A stretch of DNA of 64,000 nt. It comes from Bradyrhizobium iriomotense (GTDB taxonomy: Bacteria > Pseudomonadota > Alphaproteobacteria > Rhizobiales > Xanthobacteraceae). The stretch lies in the NCBI RefSeq assembly GCF_018129405.1, contig NZ_JAFCLP010000005.1:62001-126000 (forward strand), in the 5' to 3' direction. Position numbers and translations under genes: made by a program. Shown in pieces: positions 9,522-17,825 of this stretch. The number at the start of each line of letters is the position of its first letter. Position 1 is the stretch's first letter. The notes below the pieces were generated by a model. The model searched no databases. It was given only the letters and a program-made list of their open reading frames with translations, and had not been told where the DNA came from.

Positions 9522-9712
9522 AGTTGCCCCAAGACCGCACGGATTTACGCGCGGCGACCCCCGCCGCACGCGAATCAAAAGACAATACCCCCACCGCGAC
9601 TCCACCGGTAAGAGTCCAGATCGTGAACGCAAACGCGGCCCCAAAAAAATGCAGGCCGCGCGGTTCCCGATGCACGTAATTCTTCGGGTGATTCGGCTGG
9701 GATTGCCGTGCG

Positions 9713-10171
9713 TTAGCGTCCCGTCGAGCCGAAGCCGCCGGCGCCGCGATCGGTCGCGGACAAGGTCGCCACGGGAACCAGCGCGGCCTGCTCCACGGGC
9801 GCGATCACCATCTGCGCGATGCGCTCGCCACGCTTGATCACGAACGGCGCTGCGCCGTGGTTGATCAGGATCACCTTGATCTCGCCGCGGTAGTCGGCGT
9901 CGATGGTTCCCGGCGAGTTCAGCACGGTGACGCCGTGCTTGGCGGCGAGACCCGAACGCGGCCGCACCTGCGCCTCGTGCCCGGGCGGCAGGGCGATCGC
10001 GAGCCCCGTCGGCACCAACGCATACTGGCCAGGGGCGAGCGTCATCGGCTCGGCCTCCGGCACCGCGGCCATCAGGTCGAGGCCGGCGGCCTCCGCGGTC
10101 TGATAGGCCGGCAGCGGCAGGCCTTCGGCATGGGCGAGGCGTTGCAGTTCGACCGTGACTTTCGTGCTCAA
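9713..10171 (-). CDS. dut: Deoxyuridine 5'-triphosphate nucleotidohydrolase
   Basis: This 152-residue trimeric dUTPase hydrolyses dUTP to dUMP and pyrophosphate, keeping uracil out of DNA. The five family motifs appear in order: [30 protein letters not shown] with the catalytic Asp, GERIAQMVI, and the flexible C-terminal [11 protein letters not shown] that closes over the nucleotide. The start overlaps the coaBC stop by 4 bases (10168-10171), so dut is co-transcribed with coaBC. This pairing is common in proteobacteria. Confidence 0.97.
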   Translation of the reverse strand: MSTKVTVELQRLAHAEGLPLPAYQTAEAAGLDLMAAVPEAEPMTLAPGQYALVPTGLAIALPPGHEAQVRPRSGLAAKHGVTVLNSPGTIDADYRGEIKVILINHGAAPFVIKRGERIAQMVIAPVEQAALVPVATLSATDRGAGGFGSTGR

Positions 10172-11607
10172 GATGCCGGCTCCAGGGATTTGTCGGTCAC
10201 GCTTCTGGCGATGTGGGCGACCAGTTCGATGGCGACCTGTTCCTTGGTCATCACGGGCCAGGAATCAACTGCAATCTCTCCGCCCTTGCGGCTTATCAGA
10301 TGGACAGTGTTGCGGTCGCCGCCCATCACGCCGGTCGCGGGCGAGACGTCGTTGGCGACGATCCAGTCGCAGCCCTTGCGCGCGAGCTTGCTTTTGGCGT
10401 TGTCGATGAGATGCTCGGTCTCGGCGGCAAAGCCGACCACCAGCGGCGGGCGCTTGTCGGCGAGCTTCGAGATCGTGGCGAGGATGTCGGGGTTCTCGAC
10501 CAGCTGCAGCGGCGGCATGCCGGCCGCCGTCTTCTTCAGCTTCTGCTCGCCCTCGTTGGCGACGCGCCAATCGGCGACCGCGGCGGCGAAGATTGCGATG
10601 TCGGCGGGCAGCGCCGCCTGGACCTGCTCCAGCATCTGCCGTGCAGACTCAACGTGCTTGACGGTGACGCCGGCGGGGTCGTCGAGATCGACCGGGCCGC
10701 TCACCAGAATCACTTCGGCGCCTGCGGCCTGTGCGGCGGCGGCAATGGCAAAGCCCTGCTTGCCGGAGGAGCGGTTGGCGATGTAGCGCACCGGGTCGAT
10801 CGGCTCGTGCGTCGGACCTGCGGTGATCAGCACGCGCTTGCCGGCGAGCGGCTTCGGCACCGGCGGCCGCAGCAGTCGTTCCGCTGCATTGGCGATCTCG
10901 ATCGCCTCGGACATGCGGCCGACACCGGCTTCGCCCGCCTCCGCCATCTCACCGGAATTCGGCCCGATCAGCACCACGCCGTCGCGCTGGAGCTGCGCGA
11001 CGTTGCGCCGCGTCGCCGCGTTGTTCCACATCAGCGGATTCATCGCCGGTGCCAGCAGGACTTTTCGGTTTGTGGCGAGCAGGATCGCACTGGCGAGATC
11101 GTCGGCATGGCCGTTCGCCATCTTCGCCAACAGATCGGCGGTCGCCGGCGCCACCACGATCAGGTCGCAGTCGCGCGCGAGACGGATATGACCGGCGTCG
11201 AACTCGCTCTGGGGATCGAACAGGTCGGTATAGACGCGCTCGTGCGACAGCGCGCTGACCGCGAGCGGCGTGACGAATTGCTGCGCGGCCTTGGTCAGCA
11301 CGCAGCGGACCTCGATGCGGCGTTCCTTCAGCCTTCGGATCAGGTCGAGCGACTTGTAGGCCGCGATCCCGCCGCCGATGATCAGGGTGACGCTGGCCTC
11401 GGGAAGCGCGCCCGTGCGTTGGGGCGCCGGAGTGGAGGATGGCACCGGCGGCACCGCAAACGGCGTCAGCGGCTCCTCCCGGCCCTCGATCAGCTCCCGC
11501 AGGATGACCCGGACCTCTTCCTCGACCGACCTGCGGTTCTTGGCCGAGCGCAGCCGCAAATAGGTTTTGACGGCGTCGTCGAGCTTGCGGATGGTCAGGC
11601 TTGCCAT
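10168..11607 (-). CDS. coaBC: CoaBC with N-terminal FitA-like ribbon-helix-helix domain
   Basis: This is a bifunctional phosphopantothenate-cysteine ligase and phosphopantothenoylcysteine decarboxylase of coenzyme A synthesis. CoaC covers about residues 73-250, with GHIRLAR carrying the catalytic His and the PAMNPLMW substrate-clamp motif. CoaB follows, with [20 protein letters not shown]. Unusually, residues 1 to about 45 ([16 protein letters not shown], then [14 protein letters not shown]) form an Arc/FitA-type ribbon-helix-helix DNA-binding domain, joined by a Pro-rich linker. The motif that normally reads LACGxxGxGRM is here [12 protein letters not shown], without the cysteine. Start 11607 has a GGAGGG ribosome site. 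Two 17-bp palindromes lie immediately upstream. Confidence 0.93.
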   Translation of the reverse strand: MASLTIRKLDDAVKTYLRLRSAKNRRSVEEEVRVILRELIEGREEPLTPFAVPPVPSSTPAPQRTGALPEASVTLIIGGGIAAYKSLDLIRRLKERRIEVRCVLTKAAQQFVTPLAVSALSHERVYTDLFDPQSEFDAGHIRLARDCDLIVVAPATADLLAKMANGHADDLASAILLATNRKVLLAPAMNPLMWNNAATRRNVAQLQRDGVVLIGPNSGEMAEAGEAGVGRMSEAIEIANAAERLLRPPVPKPLAGKRVLITAGPTHEPIDPVRYIANRSSGKQGFAIAAAAQAAGAEVILVSGPVDLDDPAGVTVKHVESARQMLEQVQAALPADIAIFAAAVADWRVANEGEQKLKKTAAGMPPLQLVENPDILATISKLADKRPPLVVGFAAETEHLIDNAKSKLARKGCDWIVANDVSPATGVMGGDRNTVHLISRKGGEIAVDSWPVMTKEQVAIELVAHIARSVTDKSLEPAS

Positions 11608-11626
11608 GACGCCCTCCAGCACGGAA

Positions 11627-11666
11627 TGATAGCGATGCTATCATCCGCGTGATTGCAGTGCAATCA
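11627..11666 (-). promoter_or_regulatory. Tandem palindromic operator and putative promoter of coaBC-dut
   Basis: Two perfect 7-3-7 palindromes lie in the 57-base ubiB-coaBC gap: TGATAGCGATGCTATCA (11627-11643) and TGATTGCAGTGCAATCA (11650-11666). Both fit TGATNGC-N3-GCNATCA and their centres are 23 bp apart. On the minus strand, TTGCAC (11658-11663) and TAGCAT (11635-11640) are separated by exactly 17 bp and could be the -35 and -10 boxes, one inside each palindrome. The arrangement suits a ribbon-helix-helix repressor; the fused domain of CoaBC is the obvious candidate. This is an inference; the palindromes themselves are plain to see. Confidence 0.7.
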
Positions 11667-13238
11667 AAGATTCCGGACGGCGATCAGGATCCCGATGAAG
11701 GTCGCGGCGATGATCCAGAGCGCCACGGTGCGCCCGCGGTTCTTGCGGCCTTCGCTGCGGCCCATGGCCGCGATGCTCTCCGGCGACAGTTTTAACCCCT
11801 CCCGGGTCATGGTCTCGAGCTGCTCGAGGACCTTCACCGAGCGCTCCGCGATCTCCGGCAGGCGCATCAGCACGCGCGCAATGTCCCCGGTCCCCGCGAG
11901 CGCACCCTCGATGCGGCCGATCGGTCCGAGATTGCGCTCGATCCATTCGCGCACCACGGGGTCGGCGACCTTCCAGATGTCGAGCCTGGGATCGAAGCCG
12001 CGCGCCACGCCCTCGACCACGACCATGGTCTTCTGCAGCAGGATCAGCTCGGGCCGCGTCGTCATGTCGAACAGGCCGGTGACCTCGAGCAGCAGCGTCA
12101 AGAGCCGCGCCATCGAGATCTCCTCGGCGGTGCGGTTGTGAATGGGCTCGCCGATGGCGCGGATGGCTTGCGCGAAATTCTCGACCGAGTGGTGCGCGGG
12201 CACATAGCCCGCCTCGAAATGCACTTCTGCGACGCGGCGATAATCGCGGGTGATGAAGCCGAGCAGGATTTCGGCGAGGAAGCGCCGCTCCTTCATCCCG
12301 AGCCGGCCCATGATGCCGAAATCGACCGCGACGAGGCGGCCGGCCTCATCGAGGAACAAATTGCCGGGATGCATGTCGGCGTGGAAGTAGCCGTCGCGCA
12401 AGGCGTGCCGCAGGAAGCTCTGGATCACCTTGCGGCCGAGATCGGGCAAATCGACCTGCGCCTCTGCAAGGCGCTTGTGATCGTTCAGCGCGATGCCGTC
12501 GATCCACTCCATCGTCAGCACGTTGTGCGTGGTGCGGTCCCAGTCGACGGTCGGCACGCGGAAATCGGGATCGCCCTGCGTGTTCTCCGCCATCTCGGAC
12601 AGCGCGGCCGCTTCGAGCCGCAGGTCCATCTCCATCGCGACCGAGCGCGACATGGTGTTGATGACCTCGATCAGGCGCAGCCGGCGCGCCTCGGACGAAT
12701 AGGCTTCGGCCTTGTGCGCGACGAAGAAGAAATCGGAGAGGTCGCGGCGGAAGCGCGCGGCGACGTTCGGCCTCAGCACCTTGATCGCGACCGGCCTGCG
12801 AATACCGTCGCGCAGCACCTCGCCGCGATGCACCTGCGCGATCGAGGCGGCCGCGACCGGCGGGCCGACGCTCGCGAACACGTCCTTCAGCGGCCGTTCC
12901 AGCGAGGTGGTGATCGCGGCTTCCGCCTCGGCTTGCGAAAACGGCGGCAGGCGGTCCTGGAGGCTTTCGAGGTCGCGCGCCATGACGACGCCGACCACGT
13001 CGGGGCGCGTTGCCAGGAATTGGCCGAGCTTGAGATAGGCCGGGCCCATCCGCGTCAGCGCGCGCGATATCCGCGGACCATGCCTGGTGCCGCGGCGCTC
13101 CACGATGCGCGCAAGCTTCAGCGCGAGTTGTCCAGGCGGCGGCACCAGGCTTGGATCGACGGAGCCGAACACGCCCTCGCGCGCAAACACGAACGCGGCG
13201 CGGATGAGGCGCACAATGTGGGTGAAAGCAGAGATCAC
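11664..13238 (-). CDS. ubiB: Ubiquinone biosynthesis regulatory kinase-like protein UbiB
   Basis: This 524-residue member of the ABC1/ADCK/UbiB atypical kinase family is needed for ubiquinone synthesis. The KxGQ motif is in YLKLGQFL, the Ala-rich nucleotide loop in [12 protein letters not shown], the catalytic loop in [12 protein letters not shown] and the metal-binding DFG in [12 protein letters not shown]-terminal hydrophobic helix ([18 protein letters not shown]) anchors it in the inner membrane. It overlaps the upstream ubiE by 4 bases, giving a two-gene quinone operon. Its final codons run into the distal coaBC palindrome. Confidence 0.95.
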   Translation of the reverse strand: MISAFTHIVRLIRAAFVFAREGVFGSVDPSLVPPPGQLALKLARIVERRGTRHGPRISRALTRMGPAYLKLGQFLATRPDVVGVVMARDLESLQDRLPPFSQAEAEAAITTSLERPLKDVFASVGPPVAAASIAQVHRGEVLRDGIRRPVAIKVLRPNVAARFRRDLSDFFFVAHKAEAYSSEARRLRLIEVINTMSRSVAMEMDLRLEAAALSEMAENTQGDPDFRVPTVDWDRTTHNVLTMEWIDGIALNDHKRLAEAQVDLPDLGRKVIQSFLRHALRDGYFHADMHPGNLFLDEAGRLVAVDFGIMGRLGMKERRFLAEILLGFITRDYRRVAEVHFEAGYVPAHHSVENFAQAIRAIGEPIHNRTAEEISMARLLTLLLEVTGLFDMTTRPELILLQKTMVVVEGVARGFDPRLDIWKVADPVVREWIERNLGPIGRIEGALAGTGDIARVLMRLPEIAERSVKVLEQLETMTREGLKLSPESIAAMGRSEGRKNRGRTVALWIIAATFIGILIAVRNL

Positions 13239-13996
13239 AAACGCCAGCCCGAATGCAGTGCGACGATGCCGCCGGAAAGTGTCTGCCAGCTCACGCGGGA
13301 AAAGCCGGCCTCGCGGATCATGTCGGCGAAGGCGGCAGGCTTCGGAAACTTGCGGATCGATTCGACGAGATATTGGTAGGATTCGGCGTCGCCCGTGACC
13401 ATACGGCCGAGCGGCGGAATCACGTTGAACGAGAACAGGTCATAAAGCTTGTCGAGGCCGGGCATCTCGACGGTGGAGAACTCCAGGCACAGGAAGCGGC
13501 TGCCGGGCCTCAGCACGCGATAGGCCTCGCGCAGCGCCAGGTCGATCCGCGGCACGTTGCGAATGCCGAAAGCGATCGTATATGCGTCGAAGCTGCGGTC
13601 GGCGAAGGCGAGCGCCTCGGCATTGCCTTCGACGAAATCGACCTGGGTTTCGAGATGGCGCTTGGCGGCGCGCTCGCGCCCCACCGCGAGCATGCCGGAA
13701 TTGATGTCGCAGACCGTGGCGTGGAAGCCGGGGCCGGCCGCCTTGGCGGCGCGGAACGAGATGTCGCCGGTGCCGCCGGCGACGTCGAGCAGGGCGAACG
13801 GCCGGTCGCTCCGTGGCGGGTCCAGCGCGTTGATCATGATGTCCTTCCAGACCCGGTGCAGGCCACCGGACATCAGGTCATTCATCAGGTCATAGCGCGA
13901 CGCCACGCTGTGAAACACATCGTTCACCAGCGTCTGCTTGTCCCCCAGGGGAACGTCTTTGAAGCCAAAATGCGTGGTTTCGCCCGGCCGATCCAT
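13235..13996 (-). CDS. ubiE: Ubiquinone/menaquinone C-methyltransferase UbiE
   Basis: This 253-residue SAM-dependent methyltransferase performs the C-methylation step of ubiquinone synthesis. The family signature appears in [17 protein letters not shown], the SAM-binding glycine loop in [13 protein letters not shown], and the second UbiE motif in [20 protein letters not shown]. It is first in the ubiE-ubiB operon and diverges from mutM, whose start is 81 bases away, so this gap probably holds both promoters. Confidence 0.96.
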   Translation of the reverse strand: MDRPGETTHFGFKDVPLGDKQTLVNDVFHSVASRYDLMNDLMSGGLHRVWKDIMINALDPPRSDRPFALLDVAGGTGDISFRAAKAAGPGFHATVCDINSGMLAVGRERAAKRHLETQVDFVEGNAEALAFADRSFDAYTIAFGIRNVPRIDLALREAYRVLRPGSRFLCLEFSTVEMPGLDKLYDLFSFNVIPPLGRMVTGDAESYQYLVESIRKFPKPAAFADMIREAGFSRVSWQTLSGGIVALHSGWRL

Positions 13997-14077
13997 TACT
14001 CTACTCCACGAGGCGGACCATAGCGCGCCCGCCGCAATGGCGCTATCACACCGCCCTCATAAGGTGAATGCCTGACC

Positions 14078-14959
14078 ATGCCTGAATTGCCCGAAGTCGA
14101 GACCGTCCGCCGCGGCCTTCAGCCCGTCATGGAGGGTGCGAAAATCCTCAATGCGGAGGCCCGCCGGCCGGACCTGCGCTTCCCTTTCCAGCCGGATTTC
14201 GTGGCCCGGCTCCAGGGGCAGGTCGTCACGGGGCTTGGCCGCCGTGCAAAATATCTCATGGCCGATCTCGCCTCCGGTGACGTGCTGCTGATGCATCTGG
14301 GCATGTCGGGCTCGTTCCGCGTCATCAAGCCGGACAACGGCACGGTGCCCGGCGAGTTTCACTATCCGAAGGCTAAGGATTCAGCGCATGACCATGTGTT
14401 GTTTCGGATGTCCTCCGGCGCCGACATCGTCTTCAACGATCCGCGCCGCTTCGGTTACATGAAAGTGATCGCGCGCAACGCGCTCGAGGACGAGCCGCTG
14501 TTGCGCGGGCTCGGACCCGAGCCGCTCGGCAACGAGTTCGACGCCGCGATGCTGGCGCACTCCTGTGAAGGCAAGACCACGAGCCTGAAGGCCGCGCTGC
14601 TCGACCAGCGCGTGGTCGCGGGCCTCGGCAACATCTATGTCTGCGAGGCGCTGCACCGCTCGCATCTGTCACCGCGCCGGATTGCCGCGACACTGTCCAC
14701 CAAGAAGGGCGAGCCGACGGACCATGCGAAGAGACTGGTCAGTGCGATCCACTCCGTGCTGAACGATGCGATCAAGGCCGGCGGCTCGTCACTGCGCGAT
14801 CACCGCCAGACCTCGGGCGAGCTCGGTTATTTCCAGCACTCCTTCAAGGTCTACGACCGCGAAGGTGAGACATGCACGACGCCGCGCTGCGGCGGTATCG
14901 TGAAACGCTTCACCCAGAACGGCCGCTCGACCTTCTGGTGCCCGAAATGTCAGAAGTGA
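14078..14959 (+). CDS. mutM: Formamidopyrimidine-DNA glycosylase
   Basis: This 293-residue Fpg/MutM bifunctional glycosylase and AP lyase removes 8-oxoguanine and formamidopyrimidines. The start is fixed by [14 protein letters not shown], where Pro2 is the catalytic nucleophile after Met removal and Glu3 is essential. The H2TH region lies in the middle ([19 protein letters not shown]), with the C-terminal zinc finger CTTPRCGG...CPKC intact. An AAGGTGA ribosome site precedes the ATG. Divergent from ubiE; followed by a palindromic repeat and a strong hairpin. Confidence 0.97.
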   Translation: MPELPEVETVRRGLQPVMEGAKILNAEARRPDLRFPFQPDFVARLQGQVVTGLGRRAKYLMADLASGDVLLMHLGMSGSFRVIKPDNGTVPGEFHYPKAKDSAHDHVLFRMSSGADIVFNDPRRFGYMKVIARNALEDEPLLRGLGPEPLGNEFDAAMLAHSCEGKTTSLKAALLDQRVVAGLGNIYVCEALHRSHLSPRRIAATLSTKKGEPTDHAKRLVSAIHSVLNDAIKAGGSSLRDHRQTSGELGYFQHSFKVYDREGETCTTPRCGGIVKRFTQNGRSTFWCPKCQK

Positions 14960-14968
14960 CGTAGCGCC

Positions 14969-15055
14969 GTAGCCCGGATGAAGCGCAGCGCAATCCGGGT
15001 CCAGTCTCGCCGTGGAGAAACTTTCCCGGATTTCGCTTCGCTCCATCCGGGCTAC
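14969..15055. repeat. Palindromic intergenic repeat, family B copy 1
   Basis: An imperfect long inverted repeat begins GTAGCCCGGATGAAGCG and ends CGCTCCATCCGGGCTAC. Copies of the same family lie at 27882 and 63635. All three follow the stop codon of a plus-strand gene (mutM, fabI, the PfkB kinase) within about 5-35 bases. Confidence 0.85.
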
Positions 15056-15063
15056 AAGGCGCG

Positions 15064-15101
15064 CGAAGCAATCCGGCCGGGCTGGGGGCCGGATTGCTTC
15101 G
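15064..15101. terminator. Strong hairpin between convergent mutM and parA-like genes
   Basis: A perfect 15-bp stem: CGAAGCAATCCGGCC (15064-15078) pairs with GGCCGGATTGCTTCG (15087-15101) around an 8-base loop. It lies between two converging genes, so it is a plausible bidirectional terminator, although there is no long T-tract. Confidence 0.5.
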
Positions 15102-15158
15102 TCGCTGGGGCCCTTCCGGATGGAGAAGGGCCGGCTGGCGTCGGAGCGATTGCCCCGC

Positions 15159-15902
15159 TCAGGACGCCAGGGTCGTGGTCTCGTCTACAGCAAGCTCGGT
15201 GGCGCCATGCAGCATGCCGTTCGTAGCCGAGATGACTTGGTCGATCAGGACATTGGTCGTGGCTTCGAGCTCGAGCCGGGTCTCGATCCAGCGCCAGAGG
15301 CCGCGGATCTCGTCAGCCGATTTGCCGTTCGGCGCGAATTCGCTCACTGCGAGGCCGCTCGCGAGCGAGTCCTGGTGGTCGTTTCGCATCACGATCAGGG
15401 GACGCGCGAGCACGTCAGCAAGGTCGAGCGCGGCTTCCTCGGCGAGCGCGCCCGCGGCATTGTCGATGCGCTGGCCGCGGATCGGCGTCTGGTTCAGCAC
15501 GAAGCTGTAGGGCCGCTTCCAGGCGCGCGCGACGCTCAGCGTCGAGACGGTCGCCTCGATGTCGGCGACGCTCGGGCGGGCCGGGATCAGGCAGAGATCG
15601 GAATGGCGGATCGCTGCGGTGGTGGCGGCGGAAAGGCCGGCCGCGGTGTCGACGATCGCGAGCTGGAGGCCGCTGTCGGCGAGCATCTTCAGGCGCGGCG
15701 CGATGTCGGCGGCGTGATAGATCGGCTCGACCACGAGATCGTCAGTGGTGCGGCGGCGCTGCCAGTTGGAGAGGGTGCCCTGCGGGTCGGTCTCGATCAG
15801 GCGGACGGTGAAGCCGGCCTGCTTGGCTGCCAGGGCGAGGCCGATGGCGAGCGTGCTCTTGCCACTGCCGCCCTTTTGGGTGGCCAGTACGATCGTGTGC
15901 AT
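15159..15902 (-). CDS. Orphan ParA/MinD-type ATPase
   Basis: This 247-residue deviant-Walker ATPase begins MHTIVLATQKGGSGKSTLAI, the KGGxGK(S/T) motif of ParA proteins at residues 10-17. It is followed by RLIETDPQGTLSNW (Walker A') and LAIVDTAAG (Walker B). Such ATPases position DNA or protein cargos by ATP-dependent dimerisation on the nucleoid. There is no parB or parS-like gene beside it, so this is not a classic partition pair. The reading frame stays open far upstream across the antisense of ggt, but similarity begins at 15902. The last 30 residues are a non-family tail. Cargo unknown. Confidence 0.85.
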   Translation of the reverse strand: MHTIVLATQKGGSGKSTLAIGLALAAKQAGFTVRLIETDPQGTLSNWQRRRTTDDLVVEPIYHAADIAPRLKMLADSGLQLAIVDTAAGLSAATTAAIRHSDLCLIPARPSVADIEATVSTLSVARAWKRPYSFVLNQTPIRGQRIDNAAGALAEEAALDLADVLARPLIVMRNDHQDSLASGLAVSEFAPNGKSADEIRGLWRWIETRLELEATTNVLIDQVISATNGMLHGATELAVDETTTLAS

Positions 15903-16142
15903 TTTGAAGATCAATCCTTTGGAGTGCTGGGTCAGGGATACGCCACGCGAACGTGCATCGCTTCTGGATGCTGAGCTCTTCTCGCTCAGGACGTGCCGGC
16001 CCGATCCAAAGGGATCGCGGAGGTCCGAATCAACGGTAACGATGATGGCGGAATCGGGAATGCCAGCTAATCCGTACCAATACTGGACCCGTAGTGGTAC
16101 GTATGATGTGCTCGCCACCGTAAATAGAAAGGTGCAGGCGAG

Positions 16143-17822
16143 ATGAGCGGCAACTGGCGCGACCGGACGGCAACCACCTTTGACTGCCAGAAAATGCCGG
16201 CGGTCTCGAGCCGCGGCATGGTGGTCAGCAACCATCCGCTCGCCTCCAGCGCCGGCGCCGAGATGCTGGCCGCCGGCGGCAACGCCATCGATGCCGCGAT
16301 CGCAACCCTGTTCACGCTGACCGTGGTCGAGCCGATGATGGTCGGCATCATCGGCGGCGGCATGGCGCATATCCGGCTTGCCGACGGCAGCCATCGCTTC
16401 ATCGACGGCCAGAGCACGGTGCCATCGGCGGTGCGCGACACCACCTACACCTCCAGGCCGGGCTCGGCGCATGACGTGTTCGACACCGTCGGCAACGAGA
16501 ACCTCAACGGCCCGAAGGCCGTCGCGGTGCCGGGCTCGCTGAAGGCCTGGTGCGAGACGCAGCAAAGGTTCGGCACCATGAGCCTTGCCGACGTGATGCA
16601 GCCCGCGATCAAGCATGCCGCGCGCGGCTATGCGACGACGCCCTACTTGCATGAATGCATCAGCGAGTGCGCCGCCGAGATGCGCAAGGACCAGCCGATC
16701 GCGGCGATCTTTCTGCCTGACGGCGAGCCGCTGAAGGTCGGCGAGCGCGTGGTGCAATCGGAATATGCCGAGACGCTGCGCTATATCGCCGACCACGACG
16801 AGAAGGCGCTCTATGAAGGGCCGCTCGGTGACATCCTCGTGGATTACATGGAGAAGGCCGGCGGCTTCATCCGCCGCAACGATCTCACCAGCTACAAGAC
16901 CGTCGAGCGGCAGCCGATCCGCGCCGACTATCGCGGCTGGACCATTTTGGGGCCGCCGCCGCCGGCCGCGTCCGGCGTGCACATCGCGCAGATGCTGAAC
17001 ATTCTCGAAGGCTACGACATCGAGGCCCTCGGCTTCGGGACATCGGAGACCATCCACTATCTTGCCGAGGTCCTGAAGATCGCCTTCGCCGATCGCGCCG
17101 CCGCCAGCGGCGATCCTGACTATGTCGGCGTGCCCGTGGAGCAGCTGACCTCGAAGGCCTACGCCGAGGAGCGCCGCCGCGCCATCGATCCGGCGCGGGC
17201 GCAGGCCTGGGGCGCCGGCGTGTCCCAGCTCGAAGGCGCGCACACCACGCATATGACGGCGGCGGATAGCTTCGGCAATGTGGTGGCGACCACGCAGACC
17301 ATCAACAATCTGTTCGGCGCCAAGATCATGATCCCGGGTCTCGGCGCCATCGCCAACAATTACATGAACCTGTTCGATCCGCGCCCCGGCCATGCGCTGT
17401 CGCTGGCGCCGGGCAAGCGGGTGACGACTTCGATGTCGCCGATGATGGCGCTGCGTGACGGCAAGCTGCGCTATGCGCTGGGGCTGCCCGGCGGAAAGCG
17501 CATCTTCCCGAGCGCGATGCAGGCGCTGGTCAATCTGATCGACCACGGCATGAGCCTGCAGGAAGCGGTCGAGGCGCCCAGGGTCTGGACCGAGGGCAAC
17601 GCGCTCGAGGTCGAGCAGAAGGTGCCGGAGAGCGTGCGGGTGAAGCTCGCAGCGCTCGGCCACAAGGTGCAGCCCGTCGCGACCGTCGCCGGCGGCATGA
17701 ATGCGATCGCGTTCCACGACGACGGCACCATGACCGGCGCTGCCTGCTGGCGCGCGGACGGCACGCCGGTCGGGATTTCGGGTGGGCTTGCGAAGGCCGG
17801 AGTGAGGTTCCGGTTGAGCTGA
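16143..17822 (+). CDS. ggt: Gamma-glutamyltransferase
   Basis: This 559-residue N-terminal nucleophile hydrolase cleaves or transfers gamma-glutamyl groups, for example from glutathione. AGGNAIDAAIA and GIIGGGMA are family motifs of the large subunit. The self-cleavage site and nucleophile is Thr368 in HTTHMTAADSFGN, corresponding to TTHYS in E. coli. SMSPMM and LGLPGGKRI form the C-terminal oxyanion region. No signal peptide is visible at the N-terminus (MSGNWRDRTATT), so it may be cytoplasmic, unlike the periplasmic E. coli enzyme. It converges with the protease gene, with only 3 bases between stops. Confidence 0.92.
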   Translation: MSGNWRDRTATTFDCQKMPAVSSRGMVVSNHPLASSAGAEMLAAGGNAIDAAIATLFTLTVVEPMMVGIIGGGMAHIRLADGSHRFIDGQSTVPSAVRDTTYTSRPGSAHDVFDTVGNENLNGPKAVAVPGSLKAWCETQQRFGTMSLADVMQPAIKHAARGYATTPYLHECISECAAEMRKDQPIAAIFLPDGEPLKVGERVVQSEYAETLRYIADHDEKALYEGPLGDILVDYMEKAGGFIRRNDLTSYKTVERQPIRADYRGWTILGPPPPAASGVHIAQMLNILEGYDIEALGFGTSETIHYLAEVLKIAFADRAAASGDPDYVGVPVEQLTSKAYAEERRRAIDPARAQAWGAGVSQLEGAHTTHMTAADSFGNVVATTQTINNLFGAKIMIPGLGAIANNYMNLFDPRPGHALSLAPGKRVTTSMSPMMALRDGKLRYALGLPGGKRIFPSAMQALVNLIDHGMSLQEAVEAPRVWTEGNALEVEQKVPESVRVKLAALGHKVQPVATVAGGMNAIAFHDDGTMTGAACWRADGTPVGISGGLAKAGVRFRLS

Positions 17823-17825
17823 TCG

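Noticed and set aside
10168-11607. Toxin-antitoxin locus at the FitA-like domain
   Set aside because: The RHH domain is in frame with a complete CoaBC and no PIN-domain toxin gene lies next to it, so this is a fusion and not a TA module.
12138-14023. Plus-strand frames opposite ubiB and ubiE
   Set aside because: Both sense genes have complete kinase-like and SAM motifs; the antisense frames have none.
15903-17717. Upstream extension of the ParA-like frame to over 850 codons
   Set aside because: The added part is antisense to ggt with its Thr nucleophile motif intact. ParA similarity starts exactly at MHTIVLATQKGG.
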